From Rebecca billardiae RCC1528 (taxonomy: Eukaryota > Haptophyta): 64,000 nt of DNA. The DNA lies in NCBI GenBank assembly GCA_965240325.2, contig OZ251250.1, forward strand, positions 310,001 through 374,000, written 5' to 3'. Below, in pieces: positions 44,450-54,499 of the stretch. Under the pieces are notes generated by a model that was not told the origin of the DNA, made no database searches, and saw only the letters and a program-made list of their open reading frames with translations. A program made the position numbers and the translations under genes. Every line of letters begins with the position of its first letter. The stretch's first letter is position 1.

Positions 44450-44489
44450 AAACCGCGGATTCCCAGTGCAGGGGGAACGACCTGGTAGT
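44450..44489 (-). repeat. Right arm of the 40-bp perfect inverted repeat
   Basis: Exact reverse complement of 42553-42592. Confidence 0.85.
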
Positions 44490-44526
44490 TTGCTCGCGGC
44501 TATGGCTGTCAATCAAGGGAGGGTCG

Positions 44527-44588
44527 GTTGAGCTGACGCGGCCAGGGGCGCGCATCTCAGCACGGAATGGCGTCGCCGGCGGTGCGTC
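44527..44588. repeat. Third copy of the GTTGAGCTGACGCGG dispersed repeat
   Basis: Matches 42066-42125 in the same orientation, with a 3-bp insertion after CTCAGCA. Confidence 0.65.
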
Positions 44589-44613
44589 GTCTAGCTAAAT
44601 AAGCGGCCCCGGA

Positions 44614-44693
44614 CTATATATATATATATGTGTGTGTGTGTGTATATATATATATATTCAATATATATATATAGGACCGCGTTCCGCGGTCCT
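44614..44693. repeat. AT/GT microsatellite followed by a GC hairpin
   Basis: TA and TG dinucleotide runs occupy 44617-44671. They end in a perfect hairpin, AGGACCGCG-TTC-CGCGGTCCT, at 44673-44693. Confidence 0.8.
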
Positions 44694-44711
44694 TCCGTAG
44701 AACCAACGCAG

Positions 44712-45023
44712 TTAGGGGCCCGCGGTGCACCCTCCGTCGGCTGCTCGGCTGCTCAATGTCGTATGATGAAGATTTATAATGGGCCAGGCCCAGTGGCAGT
44801 GGCAGTCTGCGAGACGCGTCGCAAGTTGGCAGTCCAGCTTGAAGCCCGCCGCGTGCGCCGCGGCCGCGATCTCGTCGCCGTCCATGTCCTCGAACAGCTT
44901 GGCGGCGTTGGCGATGCGTCGGGACTTGGCGCGCTCGTCCGATTTGTTCATCGCACCCGCCGCCGCGGCGCCGCCCTCGTCCCGCTGCTTGCGCTTGCCG
45001 AGGCGGTTGGAGTTGCCGCGCAT
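44712..45023 (-). CDS. Small hypothetical protein
   Basis: Frame of 103 residues with a true ATG at 45023 and a favourable G at -3. The N-terminal two thirds are charged and helical (RLGKRKQRDEG, KSDERAKSRRIANAAKLFEDMDGDEIAAAAHAAGF), somewhat like a basic DNA-binding or nuclear peptide; the C-terminal third looks random. No family recognised. Composition fits coding for the first 70 residues. It could be a gene fragment rather than a full gene. Confidence 0.35.
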   Translation of the reverse strand: MRGNSNRLGKRKQRDEGGAAAAGAMNKSDERAKSRRIANAAKLFEDMDGDEIAAAAHAAGFKLDCQLATRLADCHCHWAWPIINLHHTTLSSRAADGGCTAGP

Positions 45024-45103
45024 CGACCGCGAGCGCGCCGCGTGCGCGCATGCGCCGCCGCCCCCACCTCAAAGATGTGCGGGTGCCGTTTCTGGACGCT
45101 TCT

Positions 45104-45181
45104 AGCCTTGATCTCCTGAACATTTGTAGGGGAGATGAGTTTAGTCAGTCGACTGACTAAACTTTTTCTTCAATCAAGGCT
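45104..45181. repeat. Nested palindrome
   Basis: A perfect 26-bp palindrome at 45138-45163 is centred on GTCAGTCGACTGAC. It lies inside a second inverted pair, AGCCTTGAT (45104-45112) and ATCAAGGCT (45173-45181). Confidence 0.85.
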
Positions 45182-46245
45182 CCTCACGACTAGGCGCCGT
45201 CTTGCACGAAATCCCTATCCTCTCGTCTGGCGGTCTTGCATCAAATCCTGGACTCGCGAGGGCAAGGGGTGGGCCCTCTACCTACGGCCGCCAAACCGGT
45301 AATACGCGTTCTGAGCCCGGTCTGGTTGCGGGCGGCCCGGGGCCGCCGCGCCCCGGCTGCCGGGGCGGCGACTCGGGGAGGCGAGCGTTGGCGCGCGCCC
45401 GCCGTGGCCGCGGCGGCAGCGGGGTCGTTGGGCCATCCCAGGGGTATCCGAGCCTCTCGACAAGGGGCCGTGGCTGCGCCTCGCGTGGGCTGTACTGCAC
45501 GCGGGCAGCCGACACGAATGCGATGCGCCATCCAAGCGCGAGCCCGAGAGCTTTCGCGACACGGGTGCTGCGCGAGCACGTCTGAAGGAGCGGGCAAGGT
45601 CTCGAGAGGAAGCAGGGAGACCACAGAAGTGCTAGCTCGCAACGACAGTCAGGGAGCGCGAGCCGCCCCGCTGCGCTGCCTGAGCCGGTCGCCCCACGGG
45701 CACGGCCACGGGCCACGCGTGGCGGGCAAACGTGACTGCCGCGCGGCAAGGCTTGGTGAGTGTGTACATGCTTCAAGTGGCTGGTCGCTGGTAGAGCTGC
45801 TGCATCCCAATCGCGAGCAGCCAGTAACAGCGACTCGGCCGCGCCGCCGCGGCCGTGCTCCGCAGTTCTGGTGCCCGCTCGGAACTGACGGTCACGGTTG
45901 CGCACCCGCGGGCGGCGAGACCAGTCAGTGGGCCGGCTCTGCCGCCGTCCCTGAGCGTGACCCGCAGTGGCGTCGCCGGGCTTGCAGGGGGGTCTAAGCC
46001 GGCCGCCCGCCCGAACCGGAGCCTGGCACGACCGTATCCGGCCCGCGCCGCCGCGCGCTGCCACAGTGGCCGGTGGCGGTGGCACGCGTCGGGCCCGCGC
46101 AGCCCGCGCGGCCCGCGCCGCCGCGCGGCCCGCGAGCGCGGGCCTCATCCGACGAATAATAAGACTGACGAGTATCACGAACGAATATGGCGCCAATGCG
46201 GGATAGTGCGACTGGAGTGCTGAGCCGTGACTGACTACGTCATGC
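45182..46245. other. No supported gene
   Basis: GC-rich, about 1 kb. A 353-residue minus-strand frame ends at 45282, but it is Arg/Pro/Ala-rich, overlaps the better-supported frame downstream and shows no domain. Nothing else is seen. Confidence 0.45.
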
Positions 46246-47917
46246 CTACCAGCCGTACGTACATCCCCGCCCACTATTCGGATGGTAGCCCGCGGTCGGC
46301 GGCGGCGGGCCGCCGATGATTGTCCCGCCGGTCGCTGTGACATCCTTCCACTTACGCCAGGTGAAGCGCAGGCCGATGACCGACTGGAAGTCGGTGAACA
46401 GGACGAGCTGGTGCGGGCTCTCGGCGAGCGTCGTGGCGGGAGAGAAGATCTCGGCGTAGTTGTCCGACGCGTTGCCGTTCAGCGGAGCGATCGAGAAGAA
46501 GGGCCAGCCGGGGGCGAGCGGCAAGCTCGCGTGAGATGCGAGCTCGAGCTCGTACCGGCCGCGCAGCCAGCGGCCCAGGCGGTCCTCGGCGAAGAGGTCG
46601 ATGACGGCAGCATCGTACGCGGTGGCATCGACCTGGACCGATGCGCGCTCGGCTGCGTGCAAGCCTCGGCAGTGCGCGACGACGCGCGTGAGCAGCCGAT
46701 CGAAGATCGCCGCCTGCTGCTGCTGGCGGACGCGAATGTGCATCGGCTCCCGCCACAGGAACTCACGGTACCGCGCGACGAGGTTGTGCACAGCCTCCGC
46801 CGGCGGGCGGTACAGCTTCGCGCCGTGCTCGATGGCGACGATGGTGACGTGGCGATACACCTTACTGCCGGCGAGGCAGCCCGCGACACGGCGCTCGGAC
46901 TCGACGCACGCCGCATTGCCGCAACCAGATCGGCGTCCGCGGCGATGCCAATCTCATCGCGCCCTGCGCGGCGCGCGCGGGCACGCGCGCAGGACGCGCG
47001 TCAACACGGGCGGCGGGGGGGAGCGGGCACGGCGCGCGCGCAGCGGGATCCGATCGTACCGAGATCGAGCACGTGCTCGTCCGCCTCCCCGAGCAAGCAC
47101 GGCCGCAGCGGGTAGCCGCGCTGCTGCCCGTCCTCCGCAGCCCCTGTCGTCGTCGGCAGCACGATGCCGCCGTCCGGCTGCTTCCAGGCCTTCAGGCCGA
47201 CACCGAACTCGAATGGCATGCGGGCGGTCGGGAGCTGCGCGATGACCTCCTCGGGTGGCTCGGTCAGATTCATGTTCGCCACATGCAGCACGTTGCGCTT
47301 GGCCTTGAACGGCTGCGGCTCGGACTCGCCCTGCCTGGCATCACAGACGACGGGGCGGACGACGACACGCGGTGTTGGCGCGCCGCGGGTATGCGCGCGC
47401 AGGGAGGGATCGCGGGCGGGGCGGCGCACCTCGGGCGCTTGAACGCGGTCCATGCATTCACGAAGAAGTCCAGTGCGCCCCCGCGCGCGAGGAACTCCGC
47501 AAGGTTCTTCCACACCATCACCTTGCCATGCACCGTCTCGACCTCGATCTCCTCCTCCTTCCAGTTGCCGACGTGCTCGTAGACCTCCGCAGGGTGGTAG
47601 TCTGCGGTGCGCGTCTTGCCAGGCAAGTCCTCCACGAAGTAGAACCACTTTACCATGAGGGTCACTGACCCCGCGACGACTTCTTGACGACGCGGCGCAC
47701 CTGCGCGAGCCCGGCGCGCTCCGAAGGCCTGCCGTTCTTCTGCAGCCACTGCACGACGACATGGTCTCCGATTCCGATATTGATGCCGCGCCAGATGACG
47801 CCGACATTCCGCAATCGTCCTCCCCGCGTGGCGGCGGTGACGAGCTCCGGCGCGGTGGCCGGCGGGAGCTCCCCGCTCCGTCCATGACTTCGACAAACCG
47901 CGAGGGGCCGTTCGACC
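46246..47917 (-). pseudogene. Broken BAH-domain gene
   Basis: Several minus-strand frames read in order as one protein, with breaks between them. Frame 1 (about 47917-47662): RLRNVGVIWRGINIGIGDHV, then VVQWLQKNGRPSERAGLAQV and a stop. Frame 2 (about 47680-47440) continues the same domain: VTLMVKWFYFVEDLPGKTRT, then YHPAEVYEHV and IEVETVHGKVMVW. Together these fit a BAH domain (GDxVxV, VxWFYF, EVY, HGKVxV). Frame 3 (about 47440-47053): NVLHVANMNLTEPPEEVIAQ and MPFEFGVGLKAWKQPDGG, ending LDLG at a possible GT donor that could splice to an AG near 46957, followed by RDEIGIAADADLVAAMRR. A last frame shift leads to KVYRHVTIVAIEHGAKLYRP and on to the stop at 46246. BAH domains read nucleosomes or DNA-methylation complexes. 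The breaks could be decay, unseen introns or assembly errors; no ATG is seen. Confidence 0.5.
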
Positions 47918-48027
47918 GGCGCTCAGCCGGAACGGAGCGACTCAACCAGGCTCGGCGGTTGCTCAAAAACCTATTCATGCCCTCCACCGCCCCTGGTGCA
48001 GGCCGGGCGTTGATTGGCTGTCGGTTG

Positions 48028-49330
48028 CTATTGCAGTTTTAAGAAAATCTCGTGGAACGTGGCCGGAAAAGGCACCCGCACATCTTTGAGGTGGGTGCGC
48101 TCCGCTGCCAGCGCCTTGCGTACCTTACGGCGCCGAAAACGGATCCGGCGCTCAGCGTTGCGCAGCGCGCGTGTGTCCTGGTCGCACGCCTCGCACACGA
48201 GCAGCAGCGCCAGCGCCATCTGCGCGTCCTCGTCGACCTCGGCCGAGTGCAGCGTCACGGGCGCGCCGCCCGCGCGTGCCGCCATCTCCTCGCGCTGCAG
48301 CTGCTCTGCGATGGCGCGGTCGCTGCGCAGCTGCTCGGCCAGCGGGTCGGGCGCGGCGGAGCGCTGCTCGCGCAGGCGGAGCGCGGCGGCGGACGTACTC
48401 CTCCAGCGCGGCCTACTCGTCGTTCAGCGGCGCGCCGGGCCGGCAGCGCGCCCGTGATCGCCGACCGTCCGACCGAGAGCCGCGCGCGGCCATGTGTGCG
48501 CGCAGCTCCGCCGTCTCCTCCTACGAGAGCATGCCTGCGCGGCGGCGGCGGCGGCGCGGCCGGGGTAGTGCATGCGCGAGGTGCGTCAACAGTCAGCGCC
48601 GTACGGCTGGTCGGCGCGCCACGTGCCCGTCGCGCGCGCACGCGCGCGCGCGCGCCGCGCACAGAGCTGAGAGCAGCGACGCCGGCAGCTGCAGGTTGTG
48701 AGGGGCCGCCACGCTCATCGTCGCGACGCGGAAGACGATCTTGAGCACGTGGGAGAACGGGCCCGACGCGTCCTTGCGCTGCACGAAGATCAGCTTCATC
48801 GGTGGCACCACCGCCGCCATCAGCTGGCCCCTCACGTGCACCAGCTTGGCCAGGCGCGGCGAGCGACCACCTCCAGCGGCCAGGCGGAGTTGACCGGCCT
48901 TGGCGACAGGGTCCACGCGCCACACCGTCTTGGTGCGCGAGTCCCACGCGCCCGGAAGCGACGCCTGCGTGGTCTGCGCGTCGGGCAGGTCGAGAAGATG
49001 CGCCTCACCATGATCAGGCTCAGCGCCTCGATCACCACCTGCTTCGCCGTGTCGATCATCTTGGCACGCCTTGCTCGCACACGGTCGCGTGTCTCATGCC
49101 CACCACCTTGGTTAGCACGTGGCAGCGGCGGTCCTGGATGCGCTGATGCACCTGGCCCGAGAGCAGCGGGTTGTTGCAGCTCGGGCAGAACGCCCGCACC
49201 GCCATCTGCGGCGCCAGCACCTGCTCCTTCGCGTCGCGCAGTGTCGAAGTCGTCACGCGGCCTGCGGTCCGCGCGTGCACGCGGTAGAGTTTCGCCCGGT
49301 GTCGTTTCAGAACGGCCCGATGTCGTGCGT
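48028..49330 (-). pseudogene. Broken gene with zinc-ribbon-like segment
   Basis: Minus-strand frames that read sensibly but are interrupted. From 5' to 3': AVLKRHRAKLYRVHARTAGR; FCPSCNNPLLSGQ (a possible half of a zinc ribbon); ARRAKMIDTAKQVVIEALSL; HLLDLPDAQTTQASLPGAWD; LAKLVHVRGQLMAAVVPPMK and LIFVQRKDASGPFSHVLKIV; and, after an uncertain gap, LAEQLRSDRAIAEQLQREEM. The last piece continues in a true frame with ATG 48285 (85 residues) to a stop at 48028, ending RTHLKDVRVPFPATFHEIF. The family is not recognised. At least two frame changes are needed. It may be a decayed gene, or an intron-rich gene whose introns cannot be placed by eye. Confidence 0.4.
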
Positions 49331-49916
49331 CCCCAAGCGCATCAACGCGTTCCGCATGCCGAGCCGGTTCGCGTGCGCGTCCGCGCGCGCCCGCGCCGCG
49401 TCGCCGGCGTTTGACTGCGGGTCGAGAGGTCCACTGGTCATCGACTCATCGCGGGGAGCGATCGCCGGAGCCACCGCCCAGTCCGGAGTCCGGATCACTG
49501 TTGTCTGTCTGGTGCGACTGGGCGGAGTCCGGCCCCGGGCATTACCACAATGGCGCAGATTCGTTTACTGACAATGTGACGGCCGTCCAACGACATACGC
49601 GGAATGACCCGGGCGCGGCCTTTTAAGCTTGGGATGGACAGCATTGTACCGTACCCCTCAAACAATCGAAAACTCACCCTCCAACAACCCTAAAAATCGT
49701 CCCCCGTCCCCTTTTCTTTGCTGATCAAAAGATCTTTTTGACAACGTAGTGAGGGCCCCCGGTGGGGCTCCACGCTACGCGCTCCGCCCTGCACCGCGGG
49801 CCATGATGACTCTGACGCCCGTGCCCGTTGCATACCACGTCGTTAATATATCAGATGGTACTAAATAATCAATAATATATCGTCGCGGCGACAGCGCGCG
49901 AGTTCTCGTCGTCACG
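49331..49916. other. Intergenic
   Basis: No supported gene. Composition becomes AT-richer towards 49850-49900, next to the 3' end of the CCCH gene. Confidence 0.4.
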
Positions 49917-52327
49917 TCAATCGATGATGCTCTCCAGCATGGAGAGGACAACTGTCTCGTCGTCTGCCGCTGCTTCGAGCCCGTCGAAGGCGCGCTGCTG
50001 GTGAGGCGCCGCTGCAGATGTCGCGGATGGCATGGGTAGTTGCATGGCGGACGAGATCGGCGAGCCGGTGTGGGCGCGCGCGGCGGCGCTGCCACCAACG
50101 AGACCCCTCGACGCGTGCGAGAGCATGCCAGGTGGCAGCGGCGCAGCGGCAGTCGTAGAGCCGACGTACCCAGGGATGAGGTGCGCCCCGCTTGCAGGGG
50201 GCATGCGCGTTGGTGGTGGACCCGACGGCGCCATGCCTGGCGACAGTGTGGCGCCCCGGCCCAGGTGGGCGCTGCTCTCCACGGCCTCTCTCGGCACGTG
50301 CATGCCCGGCGGCATGTGCGCGTGCTGCTGCGCGGCGGACGGCGGCGTCTGGTGCTGCATGGGGGGAGGCTGCTGATATGGGCCGGGTGGAGGCGGCATG
50401 CTGTAGATGGCCGCGTGCGACTTCGGCACAGGTGTGCCGACGGCGAGATTGCTCGGCGGGGCTGCAGGCGGCGGCGATGGCGTGGATGCATGGGTGTGAT
50501 GCCTCACAGACATCGTTGCCACGGCCGCAGCCGCAGCATCCGCGTTGAGCAGCCACCGCTGGGCCGGCAAGATGGTGTGCCCCGCGTGTGGTGTCCCCGG
50601 AGCCGCCAAGCCGCCCATCACCGATGCGGATGCGTGCGAGGCAACGAACGGCAGTCCCGCCGCCGCTGGCTCGAGCAGCACTCTGCTCGGTGAGGGTCTG
50701 GCGCCACCGACCACTCTGTCCGCGGCTGCGCTCGGGGGCGCCTGCGCAGCCGCCAGGCCGAGGAGCTCTGCCCGCGGCTGCGGCAGCGCAAGCTCCGCGT
50801 GCGCTGCTCGCACCTCGCCACGGCCCGCGCACGCACTCGAAGGGTCACCGGTGCCCATCCTCGCCCCTGCAAGCGCCTCTGAAGACACGCCGTGGTGCGT
50901 GGCCGGAGTGCCCGCGGGTATGGCTGCAGAGCGGATGATGGCGCCGGCGTCACTCGCCTGATCGTGCGTGACGCCTGCACGCGCCGCATCCGCTCCAGCG
51001 CGCTCCACGGGCGAGGACGGCGAGTGCGGCGCGTGCAGCCGCTGAGGCGGCAGCCGAGTGCCGGCGGCATGCGCAGCCGGCGGGGCCACCTCGCTCGCTT
51101 CGCTGCGGTGACAGCCTGACAAGGACTGCCGAGGCAATGGCCGGGCGTGGCCACCCGCAGCTCCGGCAGCGCATGCCGCGCTCGCACCAGCTCGCAGTGC
51201 CACGCGCTGCTGCGGCGCCGCCTCGCGCGCTCTGCCCAGCCTCCTGGTCTCGAGCTCGTGCGAGGCTTGCACCACCGTCACGTCTGCCGCCGCCGGCGTG
51301 CTCGCCGTGCGCGCGATGCGCGCAGCGGCGGAGTCGGTGGCGCAGGGCTGCTGTTGCTCCGGAGCATCACGATCGTCCGCGCCTGCCGCCTCGTCCTCGC
51401 ACCCAAAGCACTCCTCGGTGCCACTGTCGGAGGAGGTGTCCCCCGCCATGCCTGGTCGCCGATGGATGAACCGGCACCGGTCGCCATAGGGGCAGTGCCC
51501 TGTCCGGCTGAACGTGCGGCACTTGACGGTCTTGTAGCGCGGGTGCCGGTTGCGCGAGCGAAGCTCAGGGTCGCCGTGCGCAAACTGGCAGCGGCTGCCG
51601 TACCTGCGCGGCGCGACGGGCAGCGACGCGAAAGTGATGCGCGCGCGCGATGGCGAGTCGTGGTGGGTGGCGCGTGTGAGCACTGGCAGCGAGTAGAGCA
51701 ATGCGTGTGGGCGTGACACGGCGCTCGCGCAAGAGACGGGGCGACGCACGGGCAGGCTCCCTTGTCACGGAACGTCTTGCAGAGCTCCGTCTTGTACAGC
51801 GGATTGTCCGTTTTGCTATTGCTCGCAGCGCTCGGCTTGGGCCCACCGCCGCCGTCCGTGGCGGGCGGGCCACTCGATCGCGTGGGGGCGTCTGGTCCGT
51901 CGTGCGTCGAAGCGCCGGCCTGCTTGATGGCCACCCTGCGGTGCTCGCTGCTGCTCGACGCTGTCGTCGCACTGCCGCGGCCCGCCCGACTCCCGGCGGT
52001 GCCGTCACTCATCTGATGCGGGCCGCCGGGCTGAGGTGCAGGCGAGTGTGCGCGCTCCTCCGCCGCTCGCGACGGACGGTGCGACCGTGACTGGGGCGTG
52101 TCCGTGGTGCCCCGACCCCGCAGCGATGCGCGCAGGGGCTGATACGGGGTCGCAGACTCGGCAGGCGGCTTGAGCCGATGGCCGCCGCCGCTCGGCGGCC
52201 GGTGCCGGTTGCTAGCATCACCCACGCGACGGCCCGGAGCCGAGGCGGCAGCGTGCGTGAAGCGCTGCGTCGGTGCCGCGGAGCCCGGCGCCGGCGCGCT
52301 GCTCGTCGCTGCCGGCGCGACGAGCAT
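49917..52327 (-). CDS. Two-CCCH zinc-finger RNA-binding protein, tristetraprolin type
   Basis: Two exons join in phase: 52327-51750 and 51603-49917 (146-nt intron), giving 754 residues. The intron cuts the first finger between Pro and Tyr. After splicing both fingers are canonical C-x8-C-x5-C-x3-[21 protein letters not shown] (residues 183-202) and [20 protein letters not shown] (221-240), each led by YKTEL/YKTVK and parted by the 18 residues [18 protein letters not shown]. This spacing is diagnostic of the tristetraprolin/TIS11 family, which binds AU-rich 3' UTRs and recruits deadenylases. The rest is Ala/Pro/Ser-rich and disordered. The start is the first ATG of the frame. A strong 65-nt hairpin lies 53-117 bp upstream of the ATG. 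Confidence 0.85.
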
Positions 52328-52379
52328 GGGCGCGGGCACCCAACGCCCGCGCGATGGGTCGCCGCCTCGCGCGTGCGGT

Positions 52380-52444
52380 GGGCCCACACTCTGACGAACC
52401 GCGAGCCCACCACCCGGCCTCGCGGTTCGTCAGAGTGTGGGCCC
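52380..52444. promoter_or_regulatory. 26-bp perfect stem with 13-nt loop upstream of the CCCH gene
   Basis: Arms 52380-52405 (starting GGGCCCACACTCTGACGAAC) and 52419-52444 are exact reverse complements, with loop 52406-52418. If transcription of the CCCH gene begins further upstream, this hairpin would be in its 5' leader. It may instead be a transposon footprint. Confidence 0.6.
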
Positions 52445-52545
52445 TGCTCAAGTTACTTACACGAGGAGACTTTTTGCGACTGGATGCACCTGCAGGAGCA
52501 CGACGCTCTACCGAAGGGCCAATAAGCAAGGGCCCTTGGCTCTAC

Positions 52546-52606
52546 TACAGTTTACTAATACGAATATATGGGGGTAAGAGACGCACACAGCTCAGGCAGG
52601 CGAGAT
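52546..52606. repeat. Dispersed repeat, copy 1
   Basis: TACAGTTTACTAA at 52546 and TAAGAGACGCACACAGCTCA at 52575 recur at 56559 and 56575. The two copies differ by a 13-bp indel between the two blocks. Confidence 0.75.
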
Positions 52607-52810
52607 TACGGCTGCAGACGACTGAGGCCACTCGAGCGACTTCGTGTCTGGCGAGGCAGATCGCCAGTGCGTGGCGAGGCAGACGCTCGCCTGCCTCGCC
52701 CAGCGCTAAGTTAGTAAAGTAGCCGCGGCCGAACTTTACGAAAGCCAAATGTCTGCCGGGGCGCCGCCCGTCTTTTGCGCACGGTGACAAGGGCGCGCGA
52801 GGGCGCTTCC

Positions 52811-53049
52811 TCACGATCCCGAAGAGCGCTGGGCGCGGCGTCGCGTTGGCGGCGGCAGTAGCGGCGCTGGGGTGTATCTTGCCCATTCTGCGTGGCGGCG
52901 CGCTCTCCTGACGCCTCGGCCGCCGCCACGCCATGCGCGACCGGGCATATTGCCTTCTTGACGGGCAGTGCACACGCCCTTGCAAGCGCACAGCCGTGAA
53001 GAGCCGAGAGCGTCCGTCGCGAGCACGCCGCCCACGCGGGATGCGTTGC
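52811..53049 (+). repeat. Left arm of a 240-bp inverted repeat
   Basis: Pairs as reverse complement with 53252-53491 with few mismatches. Spacer 53050-53251. Short frames inside are mirror images of each other and are not called as genes. Confidence 0.8.
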
Positions 53050-53251
53050 CATCAGGACTATATTCGTATGACACTGATGGGTGCTCGCGCTCTGGCAGGT
53101 GCGAGCCAGGATGACCATGGGTAGCAGCTACGATGAGCACTGCTGACTTGCATTTCAGCCGATGACATCCTCTCGTTCAGCGATCTTGACTGCGCTCTGA
53201 ACGCATGGCGAACTCGGCAAAGCGCATGCGCAAGGTGGTTTCGGTGACAAC

Positions 53252-53491
53252 ACAACGCATATCATCCCGCGTGGGCACGTGCTCGCGACGGACGCTTTCG
53301 GCTCTTCACGGCTGTGCGCTTGCAAGGGCGTGTGCACTGCCCGTCAAGAAGGCGACACGCCCGGTCGCGCATGGCGTGGCGGCGGCCGAGGCGTCATGAG
53401 AGCGCGCCGCCACGCAGAATGGGCAAGATACACCCCAGCGCCGCTGCCGCCGCCAACGCGACGCCGCGCGCAGCGCTCTTCGGGATCGTGA
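53252..53491 (-). repeat. Right arm of the 240-bp inverted repeat
   Basis: Reverse complement of 52811-53049. A third, short and diverged copy of one segment (GCAGCGCCGCTGCCGCCGCC) lies near 53639. Confidence 0.8.
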
Positions 53492-53848
53492 CGGGCCGTC
53501 TGGGCTCTCCGCCGCCGTGCGCTGGCAAGGGGTGCTCACAGTGCGGAAAGACTGTGGCGTGAACGGTCGCGTTCGGCGTGGCGACGAACGGGACCGCGCG
53601 CGATCGCACACAGCCGCGCGGGTGGCAAACAGTATGCCGCAGCGCCGCTGCCGCCGCCCAAGCGAGGTCGCGAGCGACTGCCCTTCGGATCGCGAGCCAG
53701 CGCCCCCGCGCCCCTTGCGCCGCCGTGAAAGAAGACCGGGGCCGCCTTGGCGCGGCTCCGGATTCGGTTGACCCCTGCCAGTGGCGGGCATTCTGAGAAC
53801 CGAGTCGAAGTCACTCGAGCGGACCATATAGCCGGGTCCCTCCCGACC

Positions 53849-54280
53849 AGCGATCCCGGTTCGTGTAATCTGGCCTCGCGAACGAACTCACGAACCTTGG
53901 TTCGCGAACCACGGCAGTTCGCGAACTCACGGCCTCCCCGGCGGCCCTCTCGCGAACGAACTCGCGAACTTTCGCGAACCGTACGCGAACCGATTATTTA
54001 TTCGATTTAATAGGAAAACTTGATTAAATATTGAATATTCTCCCGGCTTGGCGGAAATCATATTGGAATATCGACCCAAGATTACCTTGAGATTGGCCGC
54101 TTACATATGGGAGATTGATGGTGGTGGGGTTCACGAACAGTTCGCTTAGTTCGCGAACCGGTTCGCGAGTTCGCGAACTTCGCTCGGAGGCCAGCCGATG
54201 AGGCGAACGAACGCGAACCTAGGCGAACAAACACCGTTCGCGAACCCGTTCGCGAACTTTTTCAACGAACCGGGATCGCT
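53849..54280. mobile_element. 432-bp Mutator-like foldback MITE
   Basis: Terminal inverted repeats AGCGATCCCGGTTCG (53849-53863) and CGAACCGGGATCGCT (54266-54280) bound 432 bp. Both sides carry CTCCCGACC (53840-53848 and 54282-54290), a 9-bp direct repeat that fits a target-site duplication; that length is typical of Mutator-like elements. Both ends are packed with copies of GTTCGCGAAC-type palindromes, while the centre (about 53990-54110) is AT-rich and holds no gene. Confidence 0.75.
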
Positions 54281-54499
54281 GCTCCCGACCCCGGATTGAT
54301 GACTTCAAAGCGACATTGAGCATACACCCACCTCCCAATATGTTTCAGGCTCAATTTTTATAAGTGACACATACAGAAATCTGACCGAAATCCGAAACAT
54401 GGGTAAATGCATATTGACGCGGGTATTTCTGACGGAACTTGTATTCCATTCATGCATCGACGTGATACGCACGCCATGACCATGTCACGCCTCACGGCA

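Noticed and set aside
45282-46343. 353-residue minus-strand frame
   Set aside because: It has an ATG, but its composition is Arg/Pro/Ala shadow-like and it overlaps the better-supported 46246 frame in another register.
46282-47115. 278-residue plus-strand frame
   Set aside because: Antisense of the minus-strand coding pieces; reads as typical shadow sequence.
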